Shown here: positions 8,326 to 16,397 of the stretch, piece after piece
How the letters are laid out: every line of letters starts with the position of its first letter
Position numbering within the stretch: position 1 is the stretch's first letter
Assembly: GCA_963731035.1 (NCBI GenBank)
Contig: CAVSUY010000020.1
Coordinates: 1 to 53,363 of the forward strand
Length of the DNA stretch: 53,363 nt
Source of the DNA: JAANXG01 sp963731035
GTDB lineage: Bacteria; Pseudomonadota; Gammaproteobacteria; Arenicellales; JAANXG01
Direction of reading: 5' to 3'
Notes under the pieces: generated by a model
What the model was told of the DNA's origin: nothing
The model's database searches: none
The model's input: only the letters and a program-made list of their open reading frames with translations
Program-made: the position numbers and the translations under genes

Positions 8326-9180
8326 ATGGCAAGAAAAAAGATGACCCCGGCGCCGCGCGGACGCCTTGTAGCCATCGGGGGCGCGGAGGACAAGACTTCG
8401 GAACTGGAGATCTTGTCGCGTGTATTCTCTCTGGCACCGGGAAATGGAAGGGAAGTCGCCGTAATTGGCACCGCAAGTTCGATCCCCGAGGAGATTCTCC
8501 CGGCCTACCACGCCGTTTTCGATCGTCTTGGCGCGAAGAAGGTGCATATATTGGATATTCGGCACAGGGAGCAGGCCGGCGACTCCGCGACCGTCGAAGT
8601 GATACGGCAGTGCAACCTGGTCTTCTTCACCGGGGGCGATCAACTTCGGCTGACGAATGTACTGGGCGGATCTCCAGTGTTGAAGGCCATACGCGAATGC
8701 CACGCGGCCGGTATCGTGGTTGCGGGCACCAGCGCCGGCGCGGTAGCCTTGTCGTCGACGATGATCTACAACGGCGCCGCGGCGGATGCCCTTCGCAAGG
8801 GAGCGGTCAAGATGGCATCCGGATTCGGCTTCGTCGAAGGCGTGATTATCGACAGCCACTTCCTCGAGCGTGGCCGCTTCACGCGTCTCATGGAAGTCGG
8901 AGCGACCAATCCGGAGCAGCTCGGCGTCGGGTTGGGCGAGGACGCAGCGGTGATTATTCATCCGGACCGCATTCTGGAAGCCGTCGGACCGGGCCACGTG
9001 ATTGTCGTGGACAGCTGGGATCTGGCGAGCTCCAACGTCGCCGAGGTCACCACGGGCGCGCCGGTGGCCGTTGAGCATATAGTCATGCACGCCCTGATCG
9101 GCGGATACGGGTACGATGTCGATCGACGGGTTTATCTCGACTCCAATGCACTCAAAGCCACTTTAGGGAATCCAAATTGA
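8326..9180 (+). CDS. cphB: Cyanophycinase (peptidase family S51)
   Basis: A 284-residue serine exopeptidase that releases beta-Asp-Arg dipeptides from cyanophycin. The nucleophile is S136 in VAGTSAGAVALS, the S51 nucleophile elbow; FFTGGDQLRL (100-109) and a histidine in the IIDSHFLERGRF segment match the active site of the family. No signal peptide is visible, so it is the intracellular form that mobilises stored granules rather than the secreted scavenging form. The ATG at 8326 is the first start giving a family-like N-terminus (MARKK...RGRLVAIGGAEDK), though its ribosome binding site is poor. Its stop overlaps the start of the synthetase gene. Confidence 0.94.
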   Translation: MARKKMTPAPRGRLVAIGGAEDKTSELEILSRVFSLAPGNGREVAVIGTASSIPEEILPAYHAVFDRLGAKKVHILDIRHREQAGDSATVEVIRQCNLVFFTGGDQLRLTNVLGGSPVLKAIRECHAAGIVVAGTSAGAVALSSTMIYNGAAADALRKGAVKMASGFGFVEGVIIDSHFLERGRFTRLMEVGATNPEQLGVGLGEDAAVIIHPDRILEAVGPGHVIVVDSWDLASSNVAEVTTGAPVAVEHIVMHALIGGYGYDVDRRVYLDSNALKATLGNPN

Positions 9181-11798
9181 GAGTACTTGAGCACCGCGCG
9201 CTGCGCGGCCCGAATTACTACAGCAGATACCTCACAATCTTCATGCGGCTGGATATTGAGGAACTCGAGGAACGACCCAGCGACTCGGTATCCGGTATGG
9301 CCGAGCGCCTCGTCGAGATGATTCCGACGTTGCAGGAGCACCGCTGCTCCGTCGGCAGGCCGGGAGGATTCCTAGAACGCGTGAAACGCGGTACTTGGGC
9401 GGGCCACGTGGTTGAGCATGTCTCCATTGAACTTCAAAATCTGATCGGATTTTCGGTGGGATACGGCAAGACGGTGGACACTTACGAAACGGGCATCTAC
9501 AACGTTATCTATCGCTATCGTGATGAAGCGTGCGGACTGGCGGCGGGAACCGAGGCGGTGGATCTCGTTGATCGTGTGTTCAATGGTCGTGATGTCGATA
9601 TGCCGGCAATCCTCGATCGACTCAGGGAAGTGCGCGACGCCCACATGCTCGGTCCGTCAACCGCGTCCATTGTGGAAGCCGCCAAGCGCCGCGATATACC
9701 ATATCAGCGCTTGAGCGACGACAGCAGCTACGTCCAGCTCGGACATGGTCATCTTCAGGAGCGAATCCAGGCGACGGTGACGTGGCGTTCGAGCCTGATC
9801 GCCTACGGAATCGCCGACGACAAGAGTTGGACCAAGCAGATACTCGGCGACGCAGGCATACCGGTGCCCTACGGCCGGGTGTGCCATTCGTTCGATGAGG
9901 CGCTTGAGGCGGCCCACTACGTGGGCTATCCGGTCGTGGTGAAGCCCCTGGTTGGCAATCACGGCCGCGGCGTGACCACGGACATAGCGGACGACCACGG
10001 CCTGCGGGAAGCCTATGACGCGGCATATCACCGCAACGATACCGTGGTGGTCGAACAGTATGTCAAGGGCGACGACCATCGCTTGTTGGTGGTCAACGGC
10101 AAGCTGGTGGCCGCAGCCAGGCGGCGACCGGCACACGTGGCCGGTGACGGCAAGTCGACGCTTCAGCAGCTGATTGACAGGGAGAATGAGGACCCGCGTC
10201 GCGGCGTCGGACACGAAAACCTGCTGACGCAGATCAGCGTCGACGAGCAGACCCACCGGCTGATCGTCCAGCAGGGGCTCAGTCTCCAGAGCGTAATTCC
10301 CGACGGCGAGATCATCTATCTCAAGTCCACCGCCAATCTCAGCACGGGAGGCACTGCCGCCGACGTCACTGACGAAGTGCATCCGGAAATGCGCTATGCG
10401 GCCGAGCGCATATCGCGGCTGATCGGGCTGGACATCATTGGCATAGACCTGCTGGCACAAACGCTGTCGCGACCGCTCGAGGAGCAATCCGCCGCGGTCG
10501 TCGAAGTGAACGCGGGTCCGGGTTTTCGCATGCATTTGTCTCCGACGCACGGTGAAGGGCGGGATGTCGGGAAGCATGTCGTGGACATGTTGTTCCCTGA
10601 AGGCAGCAACGGCCGGGTTCCGATTACCGCCGTTACGGGCACCAACGGCAAGACCACTACGGTTCGCTTGATCTCCCACATGCTGCGCCACGCCGGACGC
10701 CAGGTGGGTATGGCGTGCACCGGTGCCATTGAGATTGACAACCACGTAATCATGCGTGGTGACTACAGCGGTCCTCAGGCAGCCGGAATCGTCCTGCGGG
10801 AGCCCACGGTTGAGCAGGCCGTACTCGAAGTTGCCAGGGGCGGCATCATGCGCCGGGGACTGGGTTTCGACGAGTGCGACGTGGGCGTGATGCTGAACGT
10901 AGCCGCCGACCACCTTGGGGAACGGGATATCCACACGCTCGACGAGCTGGCGCGCTGCAAATCGGTGGTGGTCGACGCCGTTCGGGAAGGCGGCACTGCG
11001 GTGCTCAACGCCGACGACCCCCGTTGCCTGGCGGCCCGGGAATGGGCGCGCGGCGAGGTGATATTCTTCACAATGGATGCCGATTCCGATGAGGTGCTCG
11101 AGCACGTGCGGGCCCAGGGTGTCGCATTCACCGTGCACAACGACTCGATCGTCATGCGCCAGGGCCAGGTCGAAGCCGAGATCATCCCCGTTGCCGACGT
11201 GCCCATCACCTTCGACGGTTATGCGTCCTTCAACATCGCCAACTCGCTGGCCGCCGCAGCGGCGGCTTACGGACTGGGACTCAGCATCGCCGACATCCAG
11301 ATGGGGTTGCAGACCTTCCATCCCACCGCTGGACAGAATCCCGGGCGGACAAATCTTATCGAGGCGGATGGCGTGCAGGTGCTGGTGGATTACGGACACA
11401 ACGTCCCCGCGCTGCAGGCCCTCGATGAGTTGGTGCGAAGTTTCACGGCCAATCGTCGGATCAGTGTCGCCAGCGCCCCCGGCAACCGCCGCGACGAGGA
11501 CCTCTCGGCGCTGGGCGCCCAGCTTGCCAAAATGCATGACGTATTATTCATCTGCGAGCCCGACCCGCGCCGGCGGCAGGTCGGTGAAGCTGCCGGCCTG
11601 CTTCGCGAGGGGGCGGAATCCGCGGGAAGCGATTGCCAGGTGCATGTGCTCCTTGATGAACGAGAGGCCGTCGAAAAAGCGCTGGACGAGGCGAGTGAGG
11701 GCGACCTGCTGGTGCTTCTGATCGATGATATCGACAACGCAATCGATCGGCTCAAGGGGCGGCGATTTCACTCCGACGCCGTGGTTGGCGGAAATTGA
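9177..11798 (+). CDS. cphA: Cyanophycin synthetase
   Basis: An 873-residue enzyme that adds Asp to the backbone and Arg to its side chains using two ATP per unit. Three regions are visible: an N-terminal domain (about 1-160), an ATP-grasp domain (about 210-475, with VVVKPLVGNHGRGV and VVEVNAGPGFRMH) and a Mur-ligase-like domain starting with the P-loop VTGTNGKTTT at about 484-494, with a conserved LEVARGGIMRRGLGF segment. The start is a TTG at 9177 overlapping the cyanophycinase stop (TTGA), with AGGGA just upstream. Length and domain order are standard. Synthesis and breakdown genes are thus translationally coupled. Confidence 0.96.
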   Translation: MRVLEHRALRGPNYYSRYLTIFMRLDIEELEERPSDSVSGMAERLVEMIPTLQEHRCSVGRPGGFLERVKRGTWAGHVVEHVSIELQNLIGFSVGYGKTVDTYETGIYNVIYRYRDEACGLAAGTEAVDLVDRVFNGRDVDMPAILDRLREVRDAHMLGPSTASIVEAAKRRDIPYQRLSDDSSYVQLGHGHLQERIQATVTWRSSLIAYGIADDKSWTKQILGDAGIPVPYGRVCHSFDEALEAAHYVGYPVVVKPLVGNHGRGVTTDIADDHGLREAYDAAYHRNDTVVVEQYVKGDDHRLLVVNGKLVAAARRRPAHVAGDGKSTLQQLIDRENEDPRRGVGHENLLTQISVDEQTHRLIVQQGLSLQSVIPDGEIIYLKSTANLSTGGTAADVTDEVHPEMRYAAERISRLIGLDIIGIDLLAQTLSRPLEEQSAAVVEVNAGPGFRMHLSPTHGEGRDVGKHVVDMLFPEGSNGRVPITAVTGTNGKTTTVRLISHMLRHAGRQVGMACTGAIEIDNHVIMRGDYSGPQAAGIVLREPTVEQAVLEVARGGIMRRGLGFDECDVGVMLNVAADHLGERDIHTLDELARCKSVVVDAVREGGTAVLNADDPRCLAAREWARGEVIFFTMDADSDEVLEHVRAQGVAFTVHNDSIVMRQGQVEAEIIPVADVPITFDGYASFNIANSLAAAAAAYGLGLSIADIQMGLQTFHPTAGQNPGRTNLIEADGVQVLVDYGHNVPALQALDELVRSFTANRRISVASAPGNRRDEDLSALGAQLAKMHDVLFICEPDPRRRQVGEAAGLLREGAESAGSDCQVHVLLDEREAVEKALDEASEGDLLVLLIDDIDNAIDRLKGRRFHSDAVVGGN

Positions 11799-11854
11799 GC
11801 GGGCCGACGACGGCGACATACGGTCTGTGCGTCGCGGACGCCACGTAGCCGCGC

Positions 11855-13021
11855 GTGTCGCCGGAAACCGGATCAAAAGAATCGCTGTTGACCCTGCTGC
11901 GCGCCGGGCGGGTGTTCACGCCGGAGCCCTCGGAAGCCACCGATATCCTGATTGCCGGCGGACGCATTGCGGCGCTCGGGCGGGATATGCGCCTGCCGTC
12001 GGATTGGCCGGTGAAGCTTGTCGACGCGGGGGAGTTGACCGCTGTCCCGGCCTTTATCGATCAGCATGTTCATGTTACCGGCGGGGGCGGCGAGGGTGGC
12101 TGGGGCACACGTTGCCCGGAGATCAGCGCGACCGAAATTGCCGCCATGGGAATTGCCACGGTGGTGGGCGTGCTGGGCACCGACAGCATCAGCCGGTCGC
12201 CGGCCGACCTGCTGGCCAAGGTGCGCGCCCTGCGCGGGGAGGGCATAGCCGCATACATGTACACGGGCGCGTATCGCGTGCCTCCGCCGACCCTGACGGG
12301 CGACGTCCAGCGGGATCTGGCGTGGATCCCGGAAGTAATCGGGCTCGGGGAGCTTGCGATCTCAGATCATCGTTCGAGCCAGCCTCGCCAGGATGAGATA
12401 GAACGGTTGGTGGCCGAGGCCAGGGTCGGCGCCATGCTGGCAGGCAAGCGCGGAATATGCCACTTCCATATAGGCGATGGAGAGCGGGGCCTCGAGCCGC
12501 TGCGAAGGCTGTTGAGCGAGACCGAAATCCCGGCCGGGCAAATCATTCCCACTCATGTGAATCGTCGTCGCGAGCTGCTGCTCGAAGCGGCGGAATACTC
12601 CGGGCAGTTTGATGCCGCGATAGACGTAACCGCGTTTGATGGTCCCGTCGATGACGAATTGTCCGCGTTCAATGCTGTGCACAGGCTGCTTGTCGATGGT
12701 GTTGCCCCGGAGCGGATTACCATGAGCTCCGACTGCAACGGCAGCTCGCCGGCGTTCGATGGCGACGGAAACATTACGGGGATGGGTATCGCCCGGAACA
12801 CCGCGCTGATCCGCGATTGGCAGCAGCTTGTGCAGCGAAAGGTGCTGACGCTAGAGCATGCCCTGCCGTTGATCTCTCTCAACGTCGCACGGGTGCTTGG
12901 TCTGGATCGCCGCAAGGGTAGGCTCGCCATGGGATACGATGCAGATGTAACCTTGTTGAACTCCAGCTTGCAGCCGCAGCAAACGATGGTGGCCGGGCGC
13001 CTGTTGTACGGCACGCAATAG
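11855..13021 (+). CDS. iadA: Isoaspartyl (beta-aspartyl) dipeptidase
   Basis: A 388-residue amidohydrolase-superfamily metalloenzyme that splits beta-Asp-Arg dipeptides, the products of cyanophycinase, into Asp and Arg. Metal ligands are visible: H71 and H73 (DQHVHVTGGG), histidines in CHFHIGDG and PTHVNRR, and the aspartate in MSSDCNGS. The segment VIGLGELAISDHRSS carries Glu where the E. coli enzyme has its carbamylated bridging Lys, a variant probably also bridging the metals. A GTG start at 11855 gives this length; a start a few codons later at TTG is possible. It lies 56 bp after cphA and completes the pathway. Confidence 0.92.
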   Translation: MSPETGSKESLLTLLRAGRVFTPEPSEATDILIAGGRIAALGRDMRLPSDWPVKLVDAGELTAVPAFIDQHVHVTGGGGEGGWGTRCPEISATEIAAMGIATVVGVLGTDSISRSPADLLAKVRALRGEGIAAYMYTGAYRVPPPTLTGDVQRDLAWIPEVIGLGELAISDHRSSQPRQDEIERLVAEARVGAMLAGKRGICHFHIGDGERGLEPLRRLLSETEIPAGQIIPTHVNRRRELLLEAAEYSGQFDAAIDVTAFDGPVDDELSAFNAVHRLLVDGVAPERITMSSDCNGSSPAFDGDGNITGMGIARNTALIRDWQQLVQRKVLTLEHALPLISLNVARVLGLDRRKGRLAMGYDADVTLLNSSLQPQQTMVAGRLLYGTQ

Positions 13022-13024
13022 GAT

Positions 13025-13043
13025 TGCGGGCGCTGTGCCCGCA
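13025..13043. terminator. Hairpin between iadA and the DUF4124 gene
   Basis: TGCGGGC and GCCCGCA form a perfect 7-bp stem with a 5-nt loop in the 62-bp gap between convergent genes. There is no T-tract. It is a plausible transcription barrier for both directions. Confidence 0.4.
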
Positions 13044-13083
13044 GGTCTGCCGCTGTCCGGTTGGCCGGGATCTGTTCAGGGAC

Positions 13084-13593
13084 TCAGGGACCCACTACGG
13101 GCGACGGCGTGATCGTCGCTCCGGGAGCGGTCGCGGCACCTTCCGCTGCCGAGCCGCCGGCGGCCGCATCGGCGGCCGGGGCGGTAGCGCTCGGGTTAGC
13201 CGTATCCGCACCGGGAGCCGTCTCGGCACCTCCCGATTCCGGGCCCATGCCCTGCTCCAGTCGCTTCTGCTCCTCGTCGGCGATGGCGCGGTCGGCGTCC
13301 GTGGTCGGCCCCCGGGGAGAGGACTCGGTGGAGGGCGCGTTCCCGCCCCCGCTTTCTGTCCCCGGAGAAGAGCTGTCTCCGGACGCTCCAGAATCCGCCG
13401 GGGGCGCGACGTTGGTGTCCACGTCTATGGTCCGGGTTTCGTAGTCGTAGTCGGTGGGAGGGGCGTCTTCAGCGTGAATCACGCCCTCATCGTCGGTCCA
13501 CACATAGTACGTGACCTGCTCGCCGTGGGCCGGCACTGCCGCCAGCCCGCAAACGAGTAGGATTCCGAAGGGCAGCAAGGTCGACCAGCGCAT
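13084..13593 (-). CDS. DUF4124-domain exported protein
   Basis: A 169-residue protein with a clear signal peptide (MRWSTLLPFGILLVCGLAAVPAHG), then a DUF4124-type segment (VTYYVWTDDEGVIHAEDAPP, about 28-47) and a long low-complexity Ala/Gly/Pro/Ser tail with charged patches. DUF4124 proteins are envelope proteins of proteobacteria with no settled function. I chose the ATG at 13591-13593 because the signal peptide begins there; the frame remains open upstream to 13704 without family similarity. The Ala/Pro-rich tail is probably disordered and spans the periplasm. Confidence 0.8.
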   Translation of the reverse strand: MRWSTLLPFGILLVCGLAAVPAHGEQVTYYVWTDDEGVIHAEDAPPTDYDYETRTIDVDTNVAPPADSGASGDSSSPGTESGGGNAPSTESSPRGPTTDADRAIADEEQKRLEQGMGPESGGAETAPGADTANPSATAPAADAAAGGSAAEGAATAPGATITPSPVVGP

Positions 13594-13810
13594 GATTTCA
13601 TTTCCGGGCGAATAATGGATTATTGTAGGTCCATGCCCCGGCACTATCCATACCGCCCGACGCGCGGCCCCGAGCGGGGTTCCAAGGCGCCGGCCTGCTG
13701 CCACGCGCCGGAGTCGCTCTCATCCCGAAAGAGGCGGTCTTCAGGGATCGCGTGGTCTATCATGGGGGCCGGTTATCCGTTGCGGACTCATCGTAAACCT
13801 GTCACGGCAC

Positions 13811-14533
13811 ATGTCAATCTCTCTCATTCTCTTGCTCATGATCGCCGTGCCGGCCGCGATCCTGTATGTGGGGCGCCGCCGGATTCTTCGTTCCGCCGCC
13901 GGATTCCTGGTGCGGAACGAAACGGAACGACAGTGCGACGCGATTGTGCTGCTTAACGGCAACATCAGCACCAGGGCGTACCGGGCAGTCGAACTCTATA
14001 ACAAGTACCCGGCTCCGGTGCTGCTCGCGAGGTTGGCGGATACCGAGGAAGTGCGCCTGGGCGTGATCCCCAACATCAGCGACACCACCGGCGCGCTCCT
14101 GCGTCGTCTCGGCGTGGCGAATGCCGACGTCGAAATTCTATCGTCGGATCGCTGGGTCGCCGGTACCCGGGATGAAGCGATTCTCTTGTGTAGCCATATA
14201 CGCACCCACGGCTGGCGGAGTGTCGCGATCGTGACCGACGCGTTTCACACCCGCCGCGCGAAATGGACATTTCGGCACGTCATGCGGGATGATTCAGTGG
14301 AGTTCTACTGCGTGGCAACCCGGTTCTCTCTAGATCTGGCGGACAGGTGGTGGCGGTCCGAATACGGGCTGGTCCAAGTGGTCATCGAATATATCAAGTT
14401 CGCCCACTACGTTTGGCTGGAGCGTGCGGCCCGGGACCGGCCCCGGCCAGAGGCTGCGGACTTGCCGCCTGCGGCCGAGACGCGCCGCTACGTAGCGGGC
14501 TACCCCCCGGCTTCAAGTTCCGAGCCGGACTAG
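13811..14533 (+). CDS. YdcF/SanA-type DUF218 membrane protein
   Basis: A 240-residue protein with one N-terminal hydrophobic segment (1-21) followed by a Rossmann-like DUF218 domain: CDAIVLLNGN with an early Asp/Asn site, DTTGALLRRLGV, GTRDEAILLCSHI and the IVTDAFHTRRAKWTF motif that marks this family. Members are membrane proteins acting in the envelope, often in polysaccharide or peptidoglycan homeostasis; substrates are mostly unknown. The last codons run into a long palindrome (14528-14592). Confidence 0.82.
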   Translation: MSISLILLLMIAVPAAILYVGRRRILRSAAGFLVRNETERQCDAIVLLNGNISTRAYRAVELYNKYPAPVLLARLADTEEVRLGVIPNISDTTGALLRRLGVANADVEILSSDRWVAGTRDEAILLCSHIRTHGWRSVAIVTDAFHTRRAKWTFRHVMRDDSVEFYCVATRFSLDLADRWWRSEYGLVQVVIEYIKFAHYVWLERAARDRPRPEAADLPPAAETRRYVAGYPPASSSEPD

Positions 14534-14592
14534 GAGCCTGTCCGAGTAATCGTTCTACTACCCGCGAAGATTACTTGGACTGGCTCCTAGTC
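14528..14592. repeat. 24-bp imperfect inverted repeat with 17-nt loop
   Basis: The arms 14528-14551 and 14569-14592 match at 22 of 24 positions (GACTAGGAGCC...GTAATC). The left arm contains the stop codon of the YdcF-like gene. It can form a stable hairpin and may terminate transcription, but there is no T-tract. The composition and position are typical of a REP- or MITE-like mobile palindrome that has landed at the end of a gene. Confidence 0.85.
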
Positions 14593-14717
14593 GAAAACTC
14601 GCCGTGTGGCCGTCGCTTGGAGGGGCGGGGTTCCGCGTGGCGCCCACATTCCGGCGGGATTGGTTGTATATTTTCCTTGTCCACCCCTGAACATCACCGT
14701 TCGGGCGGGACCACTGC

Positions 14718-14939
14718 ATGAAAATGCGATATCTGACGATTGGCGTGGCCGTGATGATGGCTGCCATAGCGACGGCAACCGTCTATCGTTCGTAGCGCGC
14801 GAGCGTACGGTCGGACGCCGAACAGACCATCGACGTCCATGCTGACCTGGTCCGTCAGTATAAGGATTTGCGGTCACGGATTCGCTGTATGGGCTCCACG
14901 GCGGTATCATCCCGTGTCTTATTCACCCGGAAGTCGAAG
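14718..14939 (+). pseudogene. Small exported-protein-like frame interrupted by an amber codon
   Basis: An ATG at 14718 opens a signal-peptide-like run (MKMRYLTIGVAVMMAAIATA) that ends at an in-frame TAG at 14793-14795. The same frame stays open past the stop, with helix-like text such as SDAEQTIDVHADLVRQYKDL, and continues into the decarboxylase frame at 14940. It may be a decayed small envelope-protein gene, or chance. There is no family match. Confidence 0.3.
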
Positions 14940-15488
14940 ATGCGCAATCGAGACACAAACGGCATCGCTTGGCCGGCAGAGATCTTCCGGGTGCTGAAAG
15001 ACACAGATATCCGCCAGGCGGCCTACGTTCCCGATGCCGGGCACAGCCGCCTGATCGAACTCTGTCAGGCAGATGAGCGGATCAAGGCCGTGCCGCTGAC
15101 TACGGAAGAGGAAGGGGTGGCACAGCTCGCCGGCGCTTGGCTCGGGGGCGAGCGAGGTGTGTTGCTCATGCAATCAAGCGGCGCGGGAAACTGCATCAAT
15201 ATGTTGGCGATGGTGCGCGAGTGCCGGTTCCCGCTCCTGATGCTGATCACCATGCGCGGGGAATGGGGAGAGTTCAATCCGTGGCAGGTGCCCATGGGCC
15301 AGAACATCGTGCGTGTTCTCGACAGCGTGGGTGTCATCGTGCATCGCGTCGATGATTCCGGCCGGCTGGCGGAAACAGTGAATGCCGCCGCCCGGCTCTC
15401 CTTTGGCACGTCCAGGGCGGTTGCGGTCGTCATTTCCCAGCGAATCATCGGGTTCAAGGACTGGAACACAATGCGGCAGGAACGCTAG
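14940..15488 (+). CDS. ThDP-dependent decarboxylase, N-terminal (alpha) subunit
   Basis: A 182-residue protein matching the pyrimidine-binding half of the sulfopyruvate/phosphonopyruvate decarboxylase group. The TTEEEG segment supplies the conserved catalytic glutamate that activates the thiamine ring, and QSSGAGNCINML matches the following helix. With the subunit at 15752 it would form an alpha/beta enzyme decarboxylating a 2-oxo acid to an aldehyde; the aldehyde dehydrogenase at 16398 could oxidise the product. The substrate (sulfopyruvate, phosphonopyruvate or another) cannot be chosen from sequence. The stop codon lies within the left end of the inserted element at 15485-15748. Confidence 0.8.
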   Translation: MRNRDTNGIAWPAEIFRVLKDTDIRQAAYVPDAGHSRLIELCQADERIKAVPLTTEEEGVAQLAGAWLGGERGVLLMQSSGAGNCINMLAMVRECRFPLLMLITMRGEWGEFNPWQVPMGQNIVRVLDSVGVIVHRVDDSGRLAETVNAAARLSFGTSRAVAVVISQRIIGFKDWNTMRQER

Positions 15489-15748
15489 TGCACCCCGCCG
15501 CCAATATTGCACCATTCAGCGGCCCGCGATCCTTGGGCAAAGACCGCCCGGCCCGCGGGCTCGCCGCGGGCGAGCGATGGCGGCGTGAAGCGTTGCGGTT
15601 TGCGGACCGCCCTGCGGGAGCGCTTCTGAGCCGCCATGGGTGTGTTGCGCTCCTTGTGAAGGGCTGGGCCATTCACTGCGGAGCGCGCCTTCCCCTGACG
15701 ACTCAGAAACGCTCTAAATGTCACAATATCAGTGGCGGGGAACACTAG
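15485..15748. mobile_element. 264-bp MITE-like element with nested palindromes
   Basis: The segment is bounded by 30-bp imperfect inverted repeats, 15485-15514 and 15719-15748, beginning CTAGTG and ending CACTAG, with about 21-22 of 30 positions matching. Inside are a GCCCGCGG/CCGCGGGC hairpin (15551-15571) and a longer stem (15577-15592 with 15621-15637). Both strands have open frames across it (86 codons each), without family similarity. It has no transposase. It separates the two subunit genes of the decarboxylase and supplies the stop of the first. I infer a non-autonomous transposable element. Confidence 0.7.
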
Positions 15749-15751
15749 ACC

Positions 15752-16366
15752 ATGTCAGGCGAAGGCACTTCGACGACCACGGTCAACACCCTGGACCGCC
15801 GCGATGTGGTGGCCAGGATCCTGGAACACCGGGAGAATGCCCTCCTGGTGGCCGGCCTGGGCAGTCCCTGCTGGGATGCCGCCGCGGCGGGCGACGATCC
15901 TCGCAATTTCTACGTCTGGGGTGCGATGGGCGGGGCCGCCATGATCGGTCTCGGCCTGGCTCTGGCGCAGCCGTCCCGGCGTGTGCTGGTGATTACCGGC
16001 GACGGCGAAATGCTCATGGGCCTGGGCTCGCTGGCGACAATCGCCGTGCAGCGGCCCGCCAACCTTTCCGTCGTGGTGATCGACAATGAACACTACGGCG
16101 AGACCGGAATGCAGGCCACCCATACCCACTCCGGCGTCGATCTTGCCGGCATGGCAGCAGCCGCGGGCTTTCCTTACACCGCGACCGTGGGCGAGGAAGA
16201 TGCACTGGACAGCCTGATTCCCGGGCTCTACCGGCACAATGCGCCCACCTTCGCCGCGGTCAAGGTTGCGGCCCATTCGTATCCGACGGTACTGCCACCG
16301 CGCGACGGCACCTACCTGAAAAACCGTTTCCGGGAAGCCGTGCTCGGCACGAAAGCTTTCGAGTAA
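15752..16366 (+). CDS. ThDP-dependent decarboxylase, C-terminal (beta) subunit
   Basis: A 204-residue protein carrying the diphosphate-binding half of a ThDP enzyme: the motif starts GDGE at 83-86 and ends with N112 (VVVIDNEHYG), the GDG-x(24-27)-N pattern that holds Mg-ThDP. HTHSGVDLAGMAAAAGF follows as in sulfopyruvate decarboxylase beta subunits. It must pair with the subunit at 14940. The start is 3 bp after the MITE-like element, so its ribosome binding site (GGCGGGG) is donated by the element's right end. Confidence 0.82.
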   Translation: MSGEGTSTTTVNTLDRRDVVARILEHRENALLVAGLGSPCWDAAAAGDDPRNFYVWGAMGGAAMIGLGLALAQPSRRVLVITGDGEMLMGLGSLATIAVQRPANLSVVVIDNEHYGETGMQATHTHSGVDLAGMAAAAGFPYTATVGEEDALDSLIPGLYRHNAPTFAAVKVAAHSYPTVLPPRDGTYLKNRFREAVLGTKAFE

Positions 16367-16397
16367 CAATCCTCTTTCTTTTTCTCCGGAGGGGCAC

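Noticed and set aside
6740..8344. Long open frame overlapping the MFS gene in another frame
   Set aside because: Arg/Gly-rich shadow translation; the MFS frame carries all membrane segments and motifs.
9657..11537. Long open frame antisense to the cyanophycin synthetase
   Set aside because: It mirrors a highly conserved gene in a GC-rich genome, has no family similarity and no ribosome binding site.
15488..15748. Pair of 86-codon open frames, one on each strand, inside the MITE-like element
   Set aside because: They begin and end within the element's terminal repeats and are a by-product of its symmetry; no similarity to proteins.
14940..16366. Coenzyme M-type sulfopyruvate decarboxylase (ComD/ComE)
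   Set aside because: Similarity to the group is clear, but no sulfolactate or coenzyme M genes are near; substrate left open.
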